This document shows positions 55,346 through 64,000 of a DNA stretch of 64,000 nucleotides, one piece after another. This DNA is from an uncultured Ilumatobacter sp. (GTDB taxonomy: Bacteria; Actinomycetota; Acidimicrobiia; Acidimicrobiales; Ilumatobacteraceae). The stretch spans positions 1-64,000 of the forward strand of contig CAJQPY010000004.1 in assembly GCA_905480335.1 (NCBI GenBank). Direction: 5' to 3'. Each line of letters starts with the position of its first letter. Position 1 is the stretch's first letter. The translations under genes were made by a program, and so were the position numbers. Under the pieces are notes generated by a model. The model was not told the origin of the DNA. It searched no databases and was given only the letters and a program-made list of their open reading frames with translations.

Positions 55346-55932
55346 TCGCTGCAACGTTCAACCTGATGTCCGGCGAAGTCCTTGCTGCCGAGTCGGTGCC
55401 GAACGATGGCGTGGGATCCACGTCACTTGATCCGATCTGGGCACCGATCGAGGAGATCATCATCGGCGGTCTCGCCTCGCTGATCGTCTTCGTGATGCTT
55501 TACAAATTCGCCTGGCCCGCTATCTCAAAGGGGATGAAAGATCGCACAGCGCGCATCCAGAACGAACTTGACGCGTCGGCCGCTTCACGCACGAAGGCCG
55601 AAGCAGACGCTGCCGGAATCCGGACTTCATTGGGCGATGTCGACGGCGAACGCAGCCGACTCTTCGCCGAAGCCGATGCCCAGGCTGCGTCGCTGCTCGA
55701 AGAGGGGCGTCTGCGGCTGACGAAGGAAATCGAAGAACTTGAAGCCAAAGCTGCCGCAGACATCGCTGCCGCTGCGGGTCGCGGTGCTGACGACCTCCGA
55801 GTTGACATCGCTCACTTTTCCAGCCGGGCCATCGAGTCCAGTGTGATCGCCACACTGGATAGCGCCACCCAGCAGGAATTGATCGAGAGCTTCATCTCCC
55901 GCATCGGTTCCGGACAAGGAGTCACCTCATGA
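55342..55932 (+). CDS. atpF: ATP synthase F0 subunit b, second copy
   Basis: A 196-residue b-type subunit: short N-terminus, one helix (IGGLASLIVFVMLYKFAWP, about 34-52), then a coiled coil and a C-terminal domain (FSSRAIESSVIATLDSATQQ) that contacts delta. The pair of b genes recalls the b/b' of photosynthetic bacteria rather than the b-delta fusion of mycobacteria. ATGA overlaps on both sides. Confidence 0.93.
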   Translation: MIAATFNLMSGEVLAAESVPNDGVGSTSLDPIWAPIEEIIIGGLASLIVFVMLYKFAWPAISKGMKDRTARIQNELDASAASRTKAEADAAGIRTSLGDVDGERSRLFAEADAQAASLLEEGRLRLTKEIEELEAKAAADIAAAAGRGADDLRVDIAHFSSRAIESSVIATLDSATQQELIESFISRIGSGQGVTS

Positions 55933-56456
55933 GCGATGCCCAGATCCACGGATACGCCCGTGCGTTATTCGAGATTGCCCGAGCCGATGGCACGCTCGAT
56001 GAAGTCGAAGATGAGCTTTTCCGTTTTGCTCGTTCGTACGAATCGAGCGAAGAACTCCGCAACACGCTTTCCGATGAGCAGATCCCGGCTGAGAAGCGTC
56101 AGGCGATCATCGAGGATTTGCTTGGGGGTAAGGCAACCTCGACCACGACCCAGCTCGTGTCGATGGTGATCGGCTCTGGGAAGGCTCGTGACTTGCCGGC
56201 AATCGTGGACGTGCTCGTTCACCGGGCGAGCAGCGCCAAGCAACTCGATGTTGCCGAGGTGCGCACCGCAGTTCCACTCACCAGTGACCAGCAGGCTCGT
56301 CTGAAGGCGGCGCTTGAAAACGCATCCGGCAAGACCCTTAACCTCAAGGCAGTCGTCGACCCCAGCGTGGTCGGTGGCGTCGTCGCCATGGTCGGCGACG
56401 ACGTCTTCGACGACACCGTCCGTACACGTATCGACCAGCTGAAGTCGCGGCTCTGA
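55929..56456 (+). CDS. atpH: ATP synthase F1 subunit delta
   Basis: A 175-residue OSCP/delta subunit: N-terminal six-helix bundle (YARALFEIARADGTLDEVEDEL) and the C-terminal motif DPSVVGGVVAMVGDDVFDDTVR. It joins the stator stalk to the alpha3-beta3 head. A separate delta gene, not fused to b as in mycobacteria. Confidence 0.96.
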   Translation: MSDAQIHGYARALFEIARADGTLDEVEDELFRFARSYESSEELRNTLSDEQIPAEKRQAIIEDLLGGKATSTTTQLVSMVIGSGKARDLPAIVDVLVHRASSAKQLDVAEVRTAVPLTSDQQARLKAALENASGKTLNLKAVVDPSVVGGVVAMVGDDVFDDTVRTRIDQLKSRL

Positions 56457-56501
56457 GCCGCATCTCCATGGATCAACCCAGAGATCAACAGAGGAAACAA
56501 C

Positions 56502-58097
56502 ATGGCTGAACTCACAATCTCCGCCGCCGATATTGCATCGGCGCTCAAAAACAATCTCGAAGGCTTCTCGCCGTCAGTCGAAGCCCGCACCGTGGGACGT
56601 GTCGCCGAAGTCGGCGACGGTATCGCCCGTGTGTCGGGCCTTCCCGATGCTGCCGTGAACGAACTCCTCGAGTTCGAGGACGGCTCGATGGGGCTCGCAC
56701 TCAACCTCGACGAAGATGCCATCGGTGCTGTCGTTCTGGGCGACGTCGACAACATCGAAGAGGGTCAGACGGTCAAGGCGACATCCCGAATCCTTTCGAT
56801 GCCCGTCGGTGACGGCATGCTCGGACGAGTGGTAAACGCACTTGGTGAACCCGTAGACGGGGCCGGCGAACTGGTCGGAGTGCAGCAGCGACGCATGGAG
56901 ATCCAGGCGCCGGGCATCCTCGGCCGCCAACCCGTGCACGAGCCGTTACAGACCGGCATCAAGTCGATCGACGCGATGACCCCGATCGGACGCGGTCAGC
57001 GCGAACTGATCATCGGTGACCGCAAGACAGGCAAGACCGCGGTCGCCATCGACACGATCCTGAACCAAAAGGGTCTAGGCGTGAAGTGCATCTACGTTGC
57101 AATTGGCCAGAAGGGCTCTACCGTCGCTCAGACCGTCGACACCCTTCGCCAGGCCGGAGCGCTCGACTACACCGTCGTGGTCACGGCGCCCGCCGCCGAC
57201 TCGGCTCCATTCAAGTACCTCGCCCCCTACGCTGGCTGTGCCATCGGCCAGCACTGGATGGACAACGGCGAACATGCGTTGATCGTGTACGACGACCTCT
57301 CCAAGCAGGCCGACGCCTACCGCCAGCTCTCGCTCCTCCTGCGGCGGCCTCCGGGTCGTGAGGCCTACCCAGGCGACGTCTTTTACTTGCACAGCCGTCT
57401 ACTCGAGCGTGCTGCGAAGCTTTCCGACGAGAACGGAGCCGGTTCGCTAACTGCGCTGCCGATCATCGAGACCAAGGCTGGCGACGTTTCGGCATTCATC
57501 CCAACCAACGTGATCTCGATCACCGACGGCCAGGTATTTCTGCAGGATGCACTGTTCAAGTCGGGTGTCCGCCCGGCCGTCGACGTCGGCATCTCGGTGT
57601 CACGCGTCGGTTCTGCTGCCCAGACTAAGGCGATGAAGGGTGTCGCTGGCACGCTCAAGCTTGACCTCGCGCAGTTTCGTGAGCTGGAGGCTTTCGCTAC
57701 GTTCGGCTCCGAACTCGATGCCATCTCCAAGGCGCAACTTGAGCGTGGTTACCGGCTCGTGGAACTCCTCAAGCAGCCGCTGAACAGTCCGATGTCGGTG
57801 CAAGACCAGGTCGTTTCGTTGTTCGCTGGGACCAAGGGTTATCTCGACGATCTGCCCGTCACCGACGTGCAACGGTTCGAGTCCGAGCTGCTCGACTTCA
57901 TGCGGTCCAGCCACGCAGGTCTGCTCGACGAGCTGAAGACTCAGAAGATCCCTGACTCGCTCGCCGACGTCGTTGATTCTTTCAAGGCGCAGTTCGCCTC
58001 GAGCGGCGACGCCTCAGGCAACCCGGTTGATCCTACGTCGGTTGAGGCCGATGAAATGGGTGACACCGAGTCCAACAAGACCCTCGCAACGGAGTAA
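56502..58097 (+). CDS. atpA: ATP synthase F1 subunit alpha
   Basis: A 531-residue non-catalytic nucleotide-binding subunit. Walker A is GDRKTGKTA (about 169-177); FLHSRLLER-type [13 protein letters not shown] and the alpha signature [13 protein letters not shown] are present. The last 30 residues are an acidic tail ([19 protein letters not shown]). ATG with ribosome site GAGGAAA. Confidence 0.97.
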   Translation: MAELTISAADIASALKNNLEGFSPSVEARTVGRVAEVGDGIARVSGLPDAAVNELLEFEDGSMGLALNLDEDAIGAVVLGDVDNIEEGQTVKATSRILSMPVGDGMLGRVVNALGEPVDGAGELVGVQQRRMEIQAPGILGRQPVHEPLQTGIKSIDAMTPIGRGQRELIIGDRKTGKTAVAIDTILNQKGLGVKCIYVAIGQKGSTVAQTVDTLRQAGALDYTVVVTAPAADSAPFKYLAPYAGCAIGQHWMDNGEHALIVYDDLSKQADAYRQLSLLLRRPPGREAYPGDVFYLHSRLLERAAKLSDENGAGSLTALPIIETKAGDVSAFIPTNVISITDGQVFLQDALFKSGVRPAVDVGISVSRVGSAAQTKAMKGVAGTLKLDLAQFRELEAFATFGSELDAISKAQLERGYRLVELLKQPLNSPMSVQDQVVSLFAGTKGYLDDLPVTDVQRFESELLDFMRSSHAGLLDELKTQKIPDSLADVVDSFKAQFASSGDASGNPVDPTSVEADEMGDTESNKTLATE

Positions 58098-58103
58098 TTC
58101 CCT

Positions 58104-60585
<2,482 letters not shown>

Positions 60586-60592
60586 CCACCCC

Positions 60593-61021
60593 ATGGCTGA
60601 CGCATTGCAGGTCGAACTCGTTTCGCCTGAGAAGGTCATCTTCTCCGGCGAGGCCAATATGGTGATCACTCGGACCGCCGGCGGCGGCGGGGAGATTGCG
60701 TTCCAGGCCGGTCATGCTCCGTTCGTCGGTGCGCTAGTGGAGAGCCATACGCGCATCTTTCTCACCGACGGAACCATCCAGGATGTTGCCGTGCACCGTG
60801 GCTTCATCGAGGTGAGCGGCAACCCGACTCGGGTGTCGATCCTGTCCGACGTGGCAGAGTTGGCCGATGAAATTGACATCGACCGTGCCAAAGAAGCGCT
60901 CGAACGTCACCAGCTCATCCTGAAGACCGAGTCCGTGGAAGCGCATGTTGCTGATGCCGTTGCTGGCAAGGCTCGGGCCCAGGCCCGGCTCACTGCGACC
61001 GGAACCGGATTTACCGCCTGA
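60593..61021 (+). CDS. atpC: ATP synthase F1 subunit epsilon
   Basis: A 142-residue epsilon subunit: N-terminal beta-sandwich (QVELVSPEKVIFSGEA, FQAGHAPFVGAL) and a C-terminal helical region (IDIDRAKEALERHQLILK). It couples rotation and can inhibit ATP hydrolysis. Last gene of the operon; no strong terminator follows, only a weak GCGGG/CCCGC hairpin at about 61028-61048. Confidence 0.95.
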   Translation: MADALQVELVSPEKVIFSGEANMVITRTAGGGGEIAFQAGHAPFVGALVESHTRIFLTDGTIQDVAVHRGFIEVSGNPTRVSILSDVAELADEIDIDRAKEALERHQLILKTESVEAHVADAVAGKARAQARLTATGTGFTA

Positions 61022-61214
61022 GGTCCAGCGGGCGCCATGCAGACCCGCCAAACGTCCCTGGCGAAGTGCACGACGACGTCACGTACCACTTCGTTGCGCC
61101 TGACTCGTCGCTGGGCGCCTGTGCTGCGTCGGGGAGTCGTGGAGCCTGCACAAGTCAGTATCCGCCCGACGTGCGCATCGCTGAACCGTGCTGCAGTGTG
61201 CCAAGCTCGCGGCC

Positions 61215-61511
61215 ATGAGCGCCTACTTGATCGTGAACTACGATGTCGACAACCCTGAGCTGTACACGGAGTACCAGGGTGGCGCAGGTTCGGCGTTGCG
61301 GATCGGCGTCGAGTGCGAGGTGCTAGTGCTCGATCCAGAGAGCGAGCAACTCGAAGGCGAGGGTGCTGGCCAGCAGACTGTCGTTCTCAAGTTCGAGTCG
61401 CTTGAGAAAGCCAAGGAAATCTACAACTCTGGCGAGTATCAGGCGATCGTCGGAAAACGCCACGCTGCGACGTCTAACCACTTTGCTGTTCTGGTCAACG
61501 GATTTGGCTGA
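61215..61511 (+). CDS. DUF1330 family protein
   Basis: A 98-residue ferredoxin-like (dimeric alpha/beta barrel) protein. The DUF1330 pattern is clear: MSAYLIVNYDVDNPELYTEYQ, a central acidic strand, VVLKFESLEKAKEIYNSGEYQ and the C-terminal HAATSNHFAVLVNGF. The role is unknown; related folds act as small monooxygenases or structural dimers. ATG 61215 is preferred over the open-frame start at 61188. Confidence 0.88.
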   Translation: MSAYLIVNYDVDNPELYTEYQGGAGSALRIGVECEVLVLDPESEQLEGEGAGQQTVVLKFESLEKAKEIYNSGEYQAIVGKRHAATSNHFAVLVNGFG

Positions 61512-61574
61512 TCCCGTACGCAACGTTGCTGCGTCCGATAGGAGCGCACCCCGTTCCTGCGCTGTGCCGGAGAA

Positions 61575-62570
61575 TCAGTAATCGATTGCGGCAAACTCCC
61601 GTAGCTTTGACACGCGGTGACGGGCGTCGACGAAGCGGACGGTCCCGCTCCGAGAGCGCATCACCAGACTTTGAGTACGGGCACCGAGAGCATCGAAGCG
61701 CACACCGCGTAGGAGCGCCCCGTCGGTGAGACCGGTGGCCGCAAAAAAAGCATTGTCGGATGTGATCAGGTCGTTCTGATCCATCACGCGCCTCAAGTCG
61801 TAGCCCGCTGCGATCATCTTGCTCCGCTCGTCGTCACTCTGCGGCGCAAAGCGGGCCTGCATTTCGCCGCCCATCGCTTTGCATGCCGCTGCAGAGATCA
61901 CGCCTTCCGGCGTGCCGCCAATCCCAAACAGAACGTCAACGCCGGCATCAGGCCACGCAGTCGCCACCGACCCGTAGACGTCGCCGTCGGTGATGAGCCG
62001 GATTCGGCAGCCTGCTTGGCGAACCTCGCCTATCAGATCGGCGTGGCGCGGGCGATCGAGAATAACGGCAGTCAGGTCTTGAACGTCTTCGCGTTTTGAC
62101 TTCGCGATCCATCGCAGGTTTTGCGTCGGGCTCGCGGTGACGTCGATTGAGCCCACCGAATCAGGGCCGACCACGATTTTCTCCATGTAGAACGACGGGC
62201 CGGGGTCGAGCATGGCACCGCGGTCGGCAACGGCGATAACGGACAGAGCGTTAGTCTTACCGTGGGCGGTCAACGTGGTGCCGTCGATCGGGTCGACCGC
62301 AACGTCGACGTGCGGTTCAGATCCGTCTCCGACTTCTTCGCCGTTGAAAAGCATCGGCGCATCGTCTTTCTCGCCTTCACCGATGATGACGGTTCCGGTC
62401 ATTTGCACGGTTGACAGTGACATTCGCATGGCCTCAACGGCGGCGCCGTCGGCGCGTTCCTTCTCGCCGCGCCCGACCCAGCGGGCGGCCGCAAGGCACG
62501 CCGACTCGGTGGCACGAACAAGTTCCATTGCGAGGTTGCGATCTGGGCGTTCACGGGATGACTCAGCCAT
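61575..62570 (-). CDS. glpX: Class II fructose-1,6-bisphosphatase
   Basis: A 331-residue GlpX-type FBPase of gluconeogenesis, the type used by actinobacteria. Motifs: [35 protein letters not shown] for metal and substrate, [12 protein letters not shown], and [17 protein letters not shown] 62570 ([12 protein letters not shown]) lies 7 bases after a TANNNT element. Divergent from the S9 peptidase gene. Confidence 0.96.
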   Translation of the reverse strand: MAESSRERPDRNLAMELVRATESACLAAARWVGRGEKERADGAAVEAMRMSLSTVQMTGTVIIGEGEKDDAPMLFNGEEVGDGSEPHVDVAVDPIDGTTLTAHGKTNALSVIAVADRGAMLDPGPSFYMEKIVVGPDSVGSIDVTASPTQNLRWIAKSKREDVQDLTAVILDRPRHADLIGEVRQAGCRIRLITDGDVYGSVATAWPDAGVDVLFGIGGTPEGVISAAACKAMGGEMQARFAPQSDDERSKMIAAGYDLRRVMDQNDLITSDNAFFAATGLTDGALLRGVRFDALGARTQSLVMRSRSGTVRFVDARHRVSKLREFAAIDY

Positions 62571-62577
62571 ATACCTG

Positions 62578-62583
62578 ACCGTA
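62578..62583 (-). promoter_or_regulatory. -10-like element TACGGT before glpX
   Basis: TACGGT on the minus strand, 7 bases before ATG 62570. It supports the short start over the frame from 62618. Confidence 0.5.
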
Positions 62584-62621
62584 GTTCGCGGGCCATGATC
62601 ATCCCAGCGAGTTGCCATTTG

Positions 62622-62627
62622 TATTGT
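62622..62627 (+). promoter_or_regulatory. -10-like element TATTGT before the second S9 peptidase gene
   Basis: TATTGT, 6 bases, then GTG 62634. Confidence 0.45.
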
Positions 62628-62633
62628 CGCGAC

Positions 62634-64000
62634 GTGCAGCCGATTCCGTTGTCACTGGCCCGAGCCGGGCGCGAGCTCACCGAGCCCACCATGTCGCTTG
62701 ACGGCGAGTGGGTCGGGTTCGTTCAGCGATGGCGTGGCGCGTCGTCGATCAATGCTGTGCCGTTGATGGACGGAGGGGTTGAGCGCCAGCTCACATTTGG
62801 ACCCGACCCGGCTGCTGGACGCGGACTTGGGGGAGGTTGTTTCAGTTGGGTGCCGAACGATGACGGGCTGCCGTCGTTCGTCTACGCCGCAGTCGACGGC
62901 GAGTTGTGGTGGCAGCAAGGCACCGATCTCGATCGACTGACGCACCACGGGCGGGCCGTGCGAGCCCCCGCAGTGCGCGGCGACCTCATCGCGTACGTAC
63001 TTGATGAGGCCGAGGTCTGGTTGCTTGATCTCGTCGGGCGAGAGACCCAGCGGCTCGACGATGGCCGCCATGCGTTCTGCTTCGACCCGTCGGTGTCGCC
63101 CGACGGACGGATCGTGTCGTGGCAGGGTTGGAGCCCGCCCGACATGCCATGGGATGGATCGGTTCGTGTTGATTGTGCTCTCGTAGCGAGCACGATTCGC
63201 GAGTGGGCGCTCACCGATGCCGCTGTACAGCAGCCGCGGTTCACGCCTCACGGTGAGGCGGTGCACATACACGACGGGTCCGGTTGGCTGAACGTGCACG
63301 TCGACGATCGACCCGTCGTATCCGAACCGATCGAACACGGCGGGCCGACCTGGGGGATGGGAAATCGGTCGTTCGCATTTAACGACGCTGGGACCCATAT
63401 GGCCTTCACCCGCAACGAGCGTGGCCACGGAGCGCTTTGCGTTGTCGACATGGCGTCCGGAGTGATCGAACAGATCGGTCGCGGGGTGCACGGTCAGTTG
63501 AGTTGGGTGGATGAACGCCTGGCCGCGCTCCGCTGCGGAGCTCGAACACCCACCCAGATTGTGTGCTACGACGCTCGAACCTGGCAGCGCAAGACCCTTG
63601 CCCACTCCCAGCCCGACGTTTGGCCTTGCAAGGTGCTGCCGGAACCTGAACTTATCGAGGTGGAATCGCGGGATCATGGAGTGACGCTTCACGCTCGTCG
63701 GTTCGTCGCCGGTCAAGGGCGGGTGCTCGTCTGGGTCCATGGTGGCCCGACAGACCAATGGCAGATCGACTGGCGCCCGCGTACCACGTATTGGTGGAGC
63801 CGCGGGTGGGACGTCCTCGTCGTCGATCCGCGCGGGACGACGGGTCATGGTCGGGCCTATCAGCAGGCGCTCCACCACTCGTGGGGTCGTCTCGATATCG
63901 ATGACACAGCGGATCTCATCAGACATGCTCAGGTCTCGGGCTGGGCGTCGCCGGACTCGACCGTTATCCTCGGTGGCTCATCGGGTGGGTTGACGGTGCT
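62634..64000 (+). CDS. S9-family prolyl oligopeptidase, 5' part (runs off the window)
   Basis: The frame starting at GTG 62634 stays open for 455 codons to the end of the window. The N-terminal part is a beta-propeller with repeated SPDG-type blades ([55 protein letters not shown]). The catalytic domain begins about residue 345 (VTLHARRFV), with [26 protein letters not shown], and the nucleophile elbow [11 protein letters not shown] just before the edge. It is a cytoplasmic S9 peptidase different in sequence from the one at 41-43 kb. A long antisense frame (62652-63926) is its shadow. Confidence 0.92.
   Translation, partial: MQPIPLSLARAGRELTEPTMSLDGEWVGFVQRWRGASSINAVPLMDGGVERQLTFGPDPAAGRGLGGGCFSWVPNDDGLPSFVYAAVDGELWWQQGTDLDRLTHHGRAVRAPAVRGDLIAYVLDEAEVWLLDLVGRETQRLDDGRHAFCFDPSVSPDGRIVSWQGWSPPDMPWDGSVRVDCALVASTIREWALTDAAVQQPRFTPHGEAVHIHDGSGWLNVHVDDRPVVSEPIEHGGPTWGMGNRSFAFNDAGTHMAFTRNERGHGALCVVDMASGVIEQIGRGVHGQLSWVDERLAALRCGARTPTQIVCYDARTWQRKTLAHSQPDVWPCKVLPEPELIEVESRDHGVTLHARRFVAGQGRVLVWVHGGPTDQWQIDWRPRTTYWWSRGWDVLVVDPRGTTGHGRAYQQALHHSWGRLDIDDTADLIRHAQVSGWASPDSTVILGGSSGGLTV

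Noticed and set aside
62652-63926. 424-codon open frame on the minus strand
   Set aside because: It lies wholly antisense to the S9 peptidase frame (62634-64000, plus), which has clear catalytic motifs. The antisense protein is His/Arg/Pro-rich and matches nothing.

Overview
This is a high-GC, gene-dense chromosomal window from an actinobacterium, most likely of the class Acidimicrobiia (an Ilumatobacter-like organism). The taxonomic call is an inference. It rests on high GC, frequent GTG starts, a Rho with a very long polar insertion, an ATP synthase operon with two b-type subunits and a separate delta subunit, an FrhB-family (F420-type) protein, and the actinobacterial trio of histidine phosphatase, DUF3090 and SCO1664-like kinase. 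No CRISPR array, insertion sequence, phage or rRNA was seen. One tRNA gene is present.

Layout. 1-0.5 kb: end of etfA and a strong terminator. 0.5-4.5 kb: minus-strand operon (phosphatase, DUF3090, SCO1664-like, prmA, hypothetical). 4.5-9.3 kb: type-5 uracil-DNA glycosylase, an esterase, a small lipoprotein, an FrhB-family iron-sulfur flavoprotein and an M20 peptidase. 9.4-13.5 kb: a tight plus-strand operon that looks like a gamma-butyrobetaine/carnitine catabolic cassette (alpha/beta hydrolase, BBOX-type dioxygenase, BKACE enzyme, L-carnitine dehydrogenase). 13.5-17 kb: two tandem amt-glnK pairs. 17.5-24.8 kb: acyl-CoA dehydrogenase, MFS transporter with ogt, a MalK-type ATPase, and an LLM monooxygenase with an aldo/keto reductase. 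24.9-26.6 kb: a decayed sugar-uptake locus, with the remnant of a MalG-type permease and a LacI-family regulator that has lost most of its DNA-binding domain. It sits beside an intact deoC.

27.5-40.2 kb is housekeeping: tRNA-Arg(CCG), argS, lysA, hom, thrC, rho, rpmE, a hypothetical gene, prfA, and prmC fused to an acetyltransferase domain. 40.2-52.6 kb holds a degraded stretch, a TerB-like gene, an S9 peptidase, a nucleoside hydrolase, a lipoprotein, a thiolase-fold protein, rpiB, glyA, a secreted cytochrome c/copper-monooxygenase-like lipoprotein, and a WecA-type transferase. 52.6-61.0 kb is a complete F-type ATP synthase operon. The window ends with a DUF1330 protein, glpX and the 5' part of a second S9 peptidase whose reading frame stays open to the window edge.

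How the genes fit together. The carnitine cassette would turn gamma-butyrobetaine or carnitine into a betaine and acetyl units, and the adjacent amt/glnK pairs handle ammonium. lysA, hom and thrC are the aspartate-family branch. prfA and prmC are a release factor and its methylase. A sequence-wide pattern is a -10-like TANNNT motif placed 6 to 10 bases before the start codon of about seventeen genes. This suggests that leaderless transcripts are common here, and it was used to choose several start codons.
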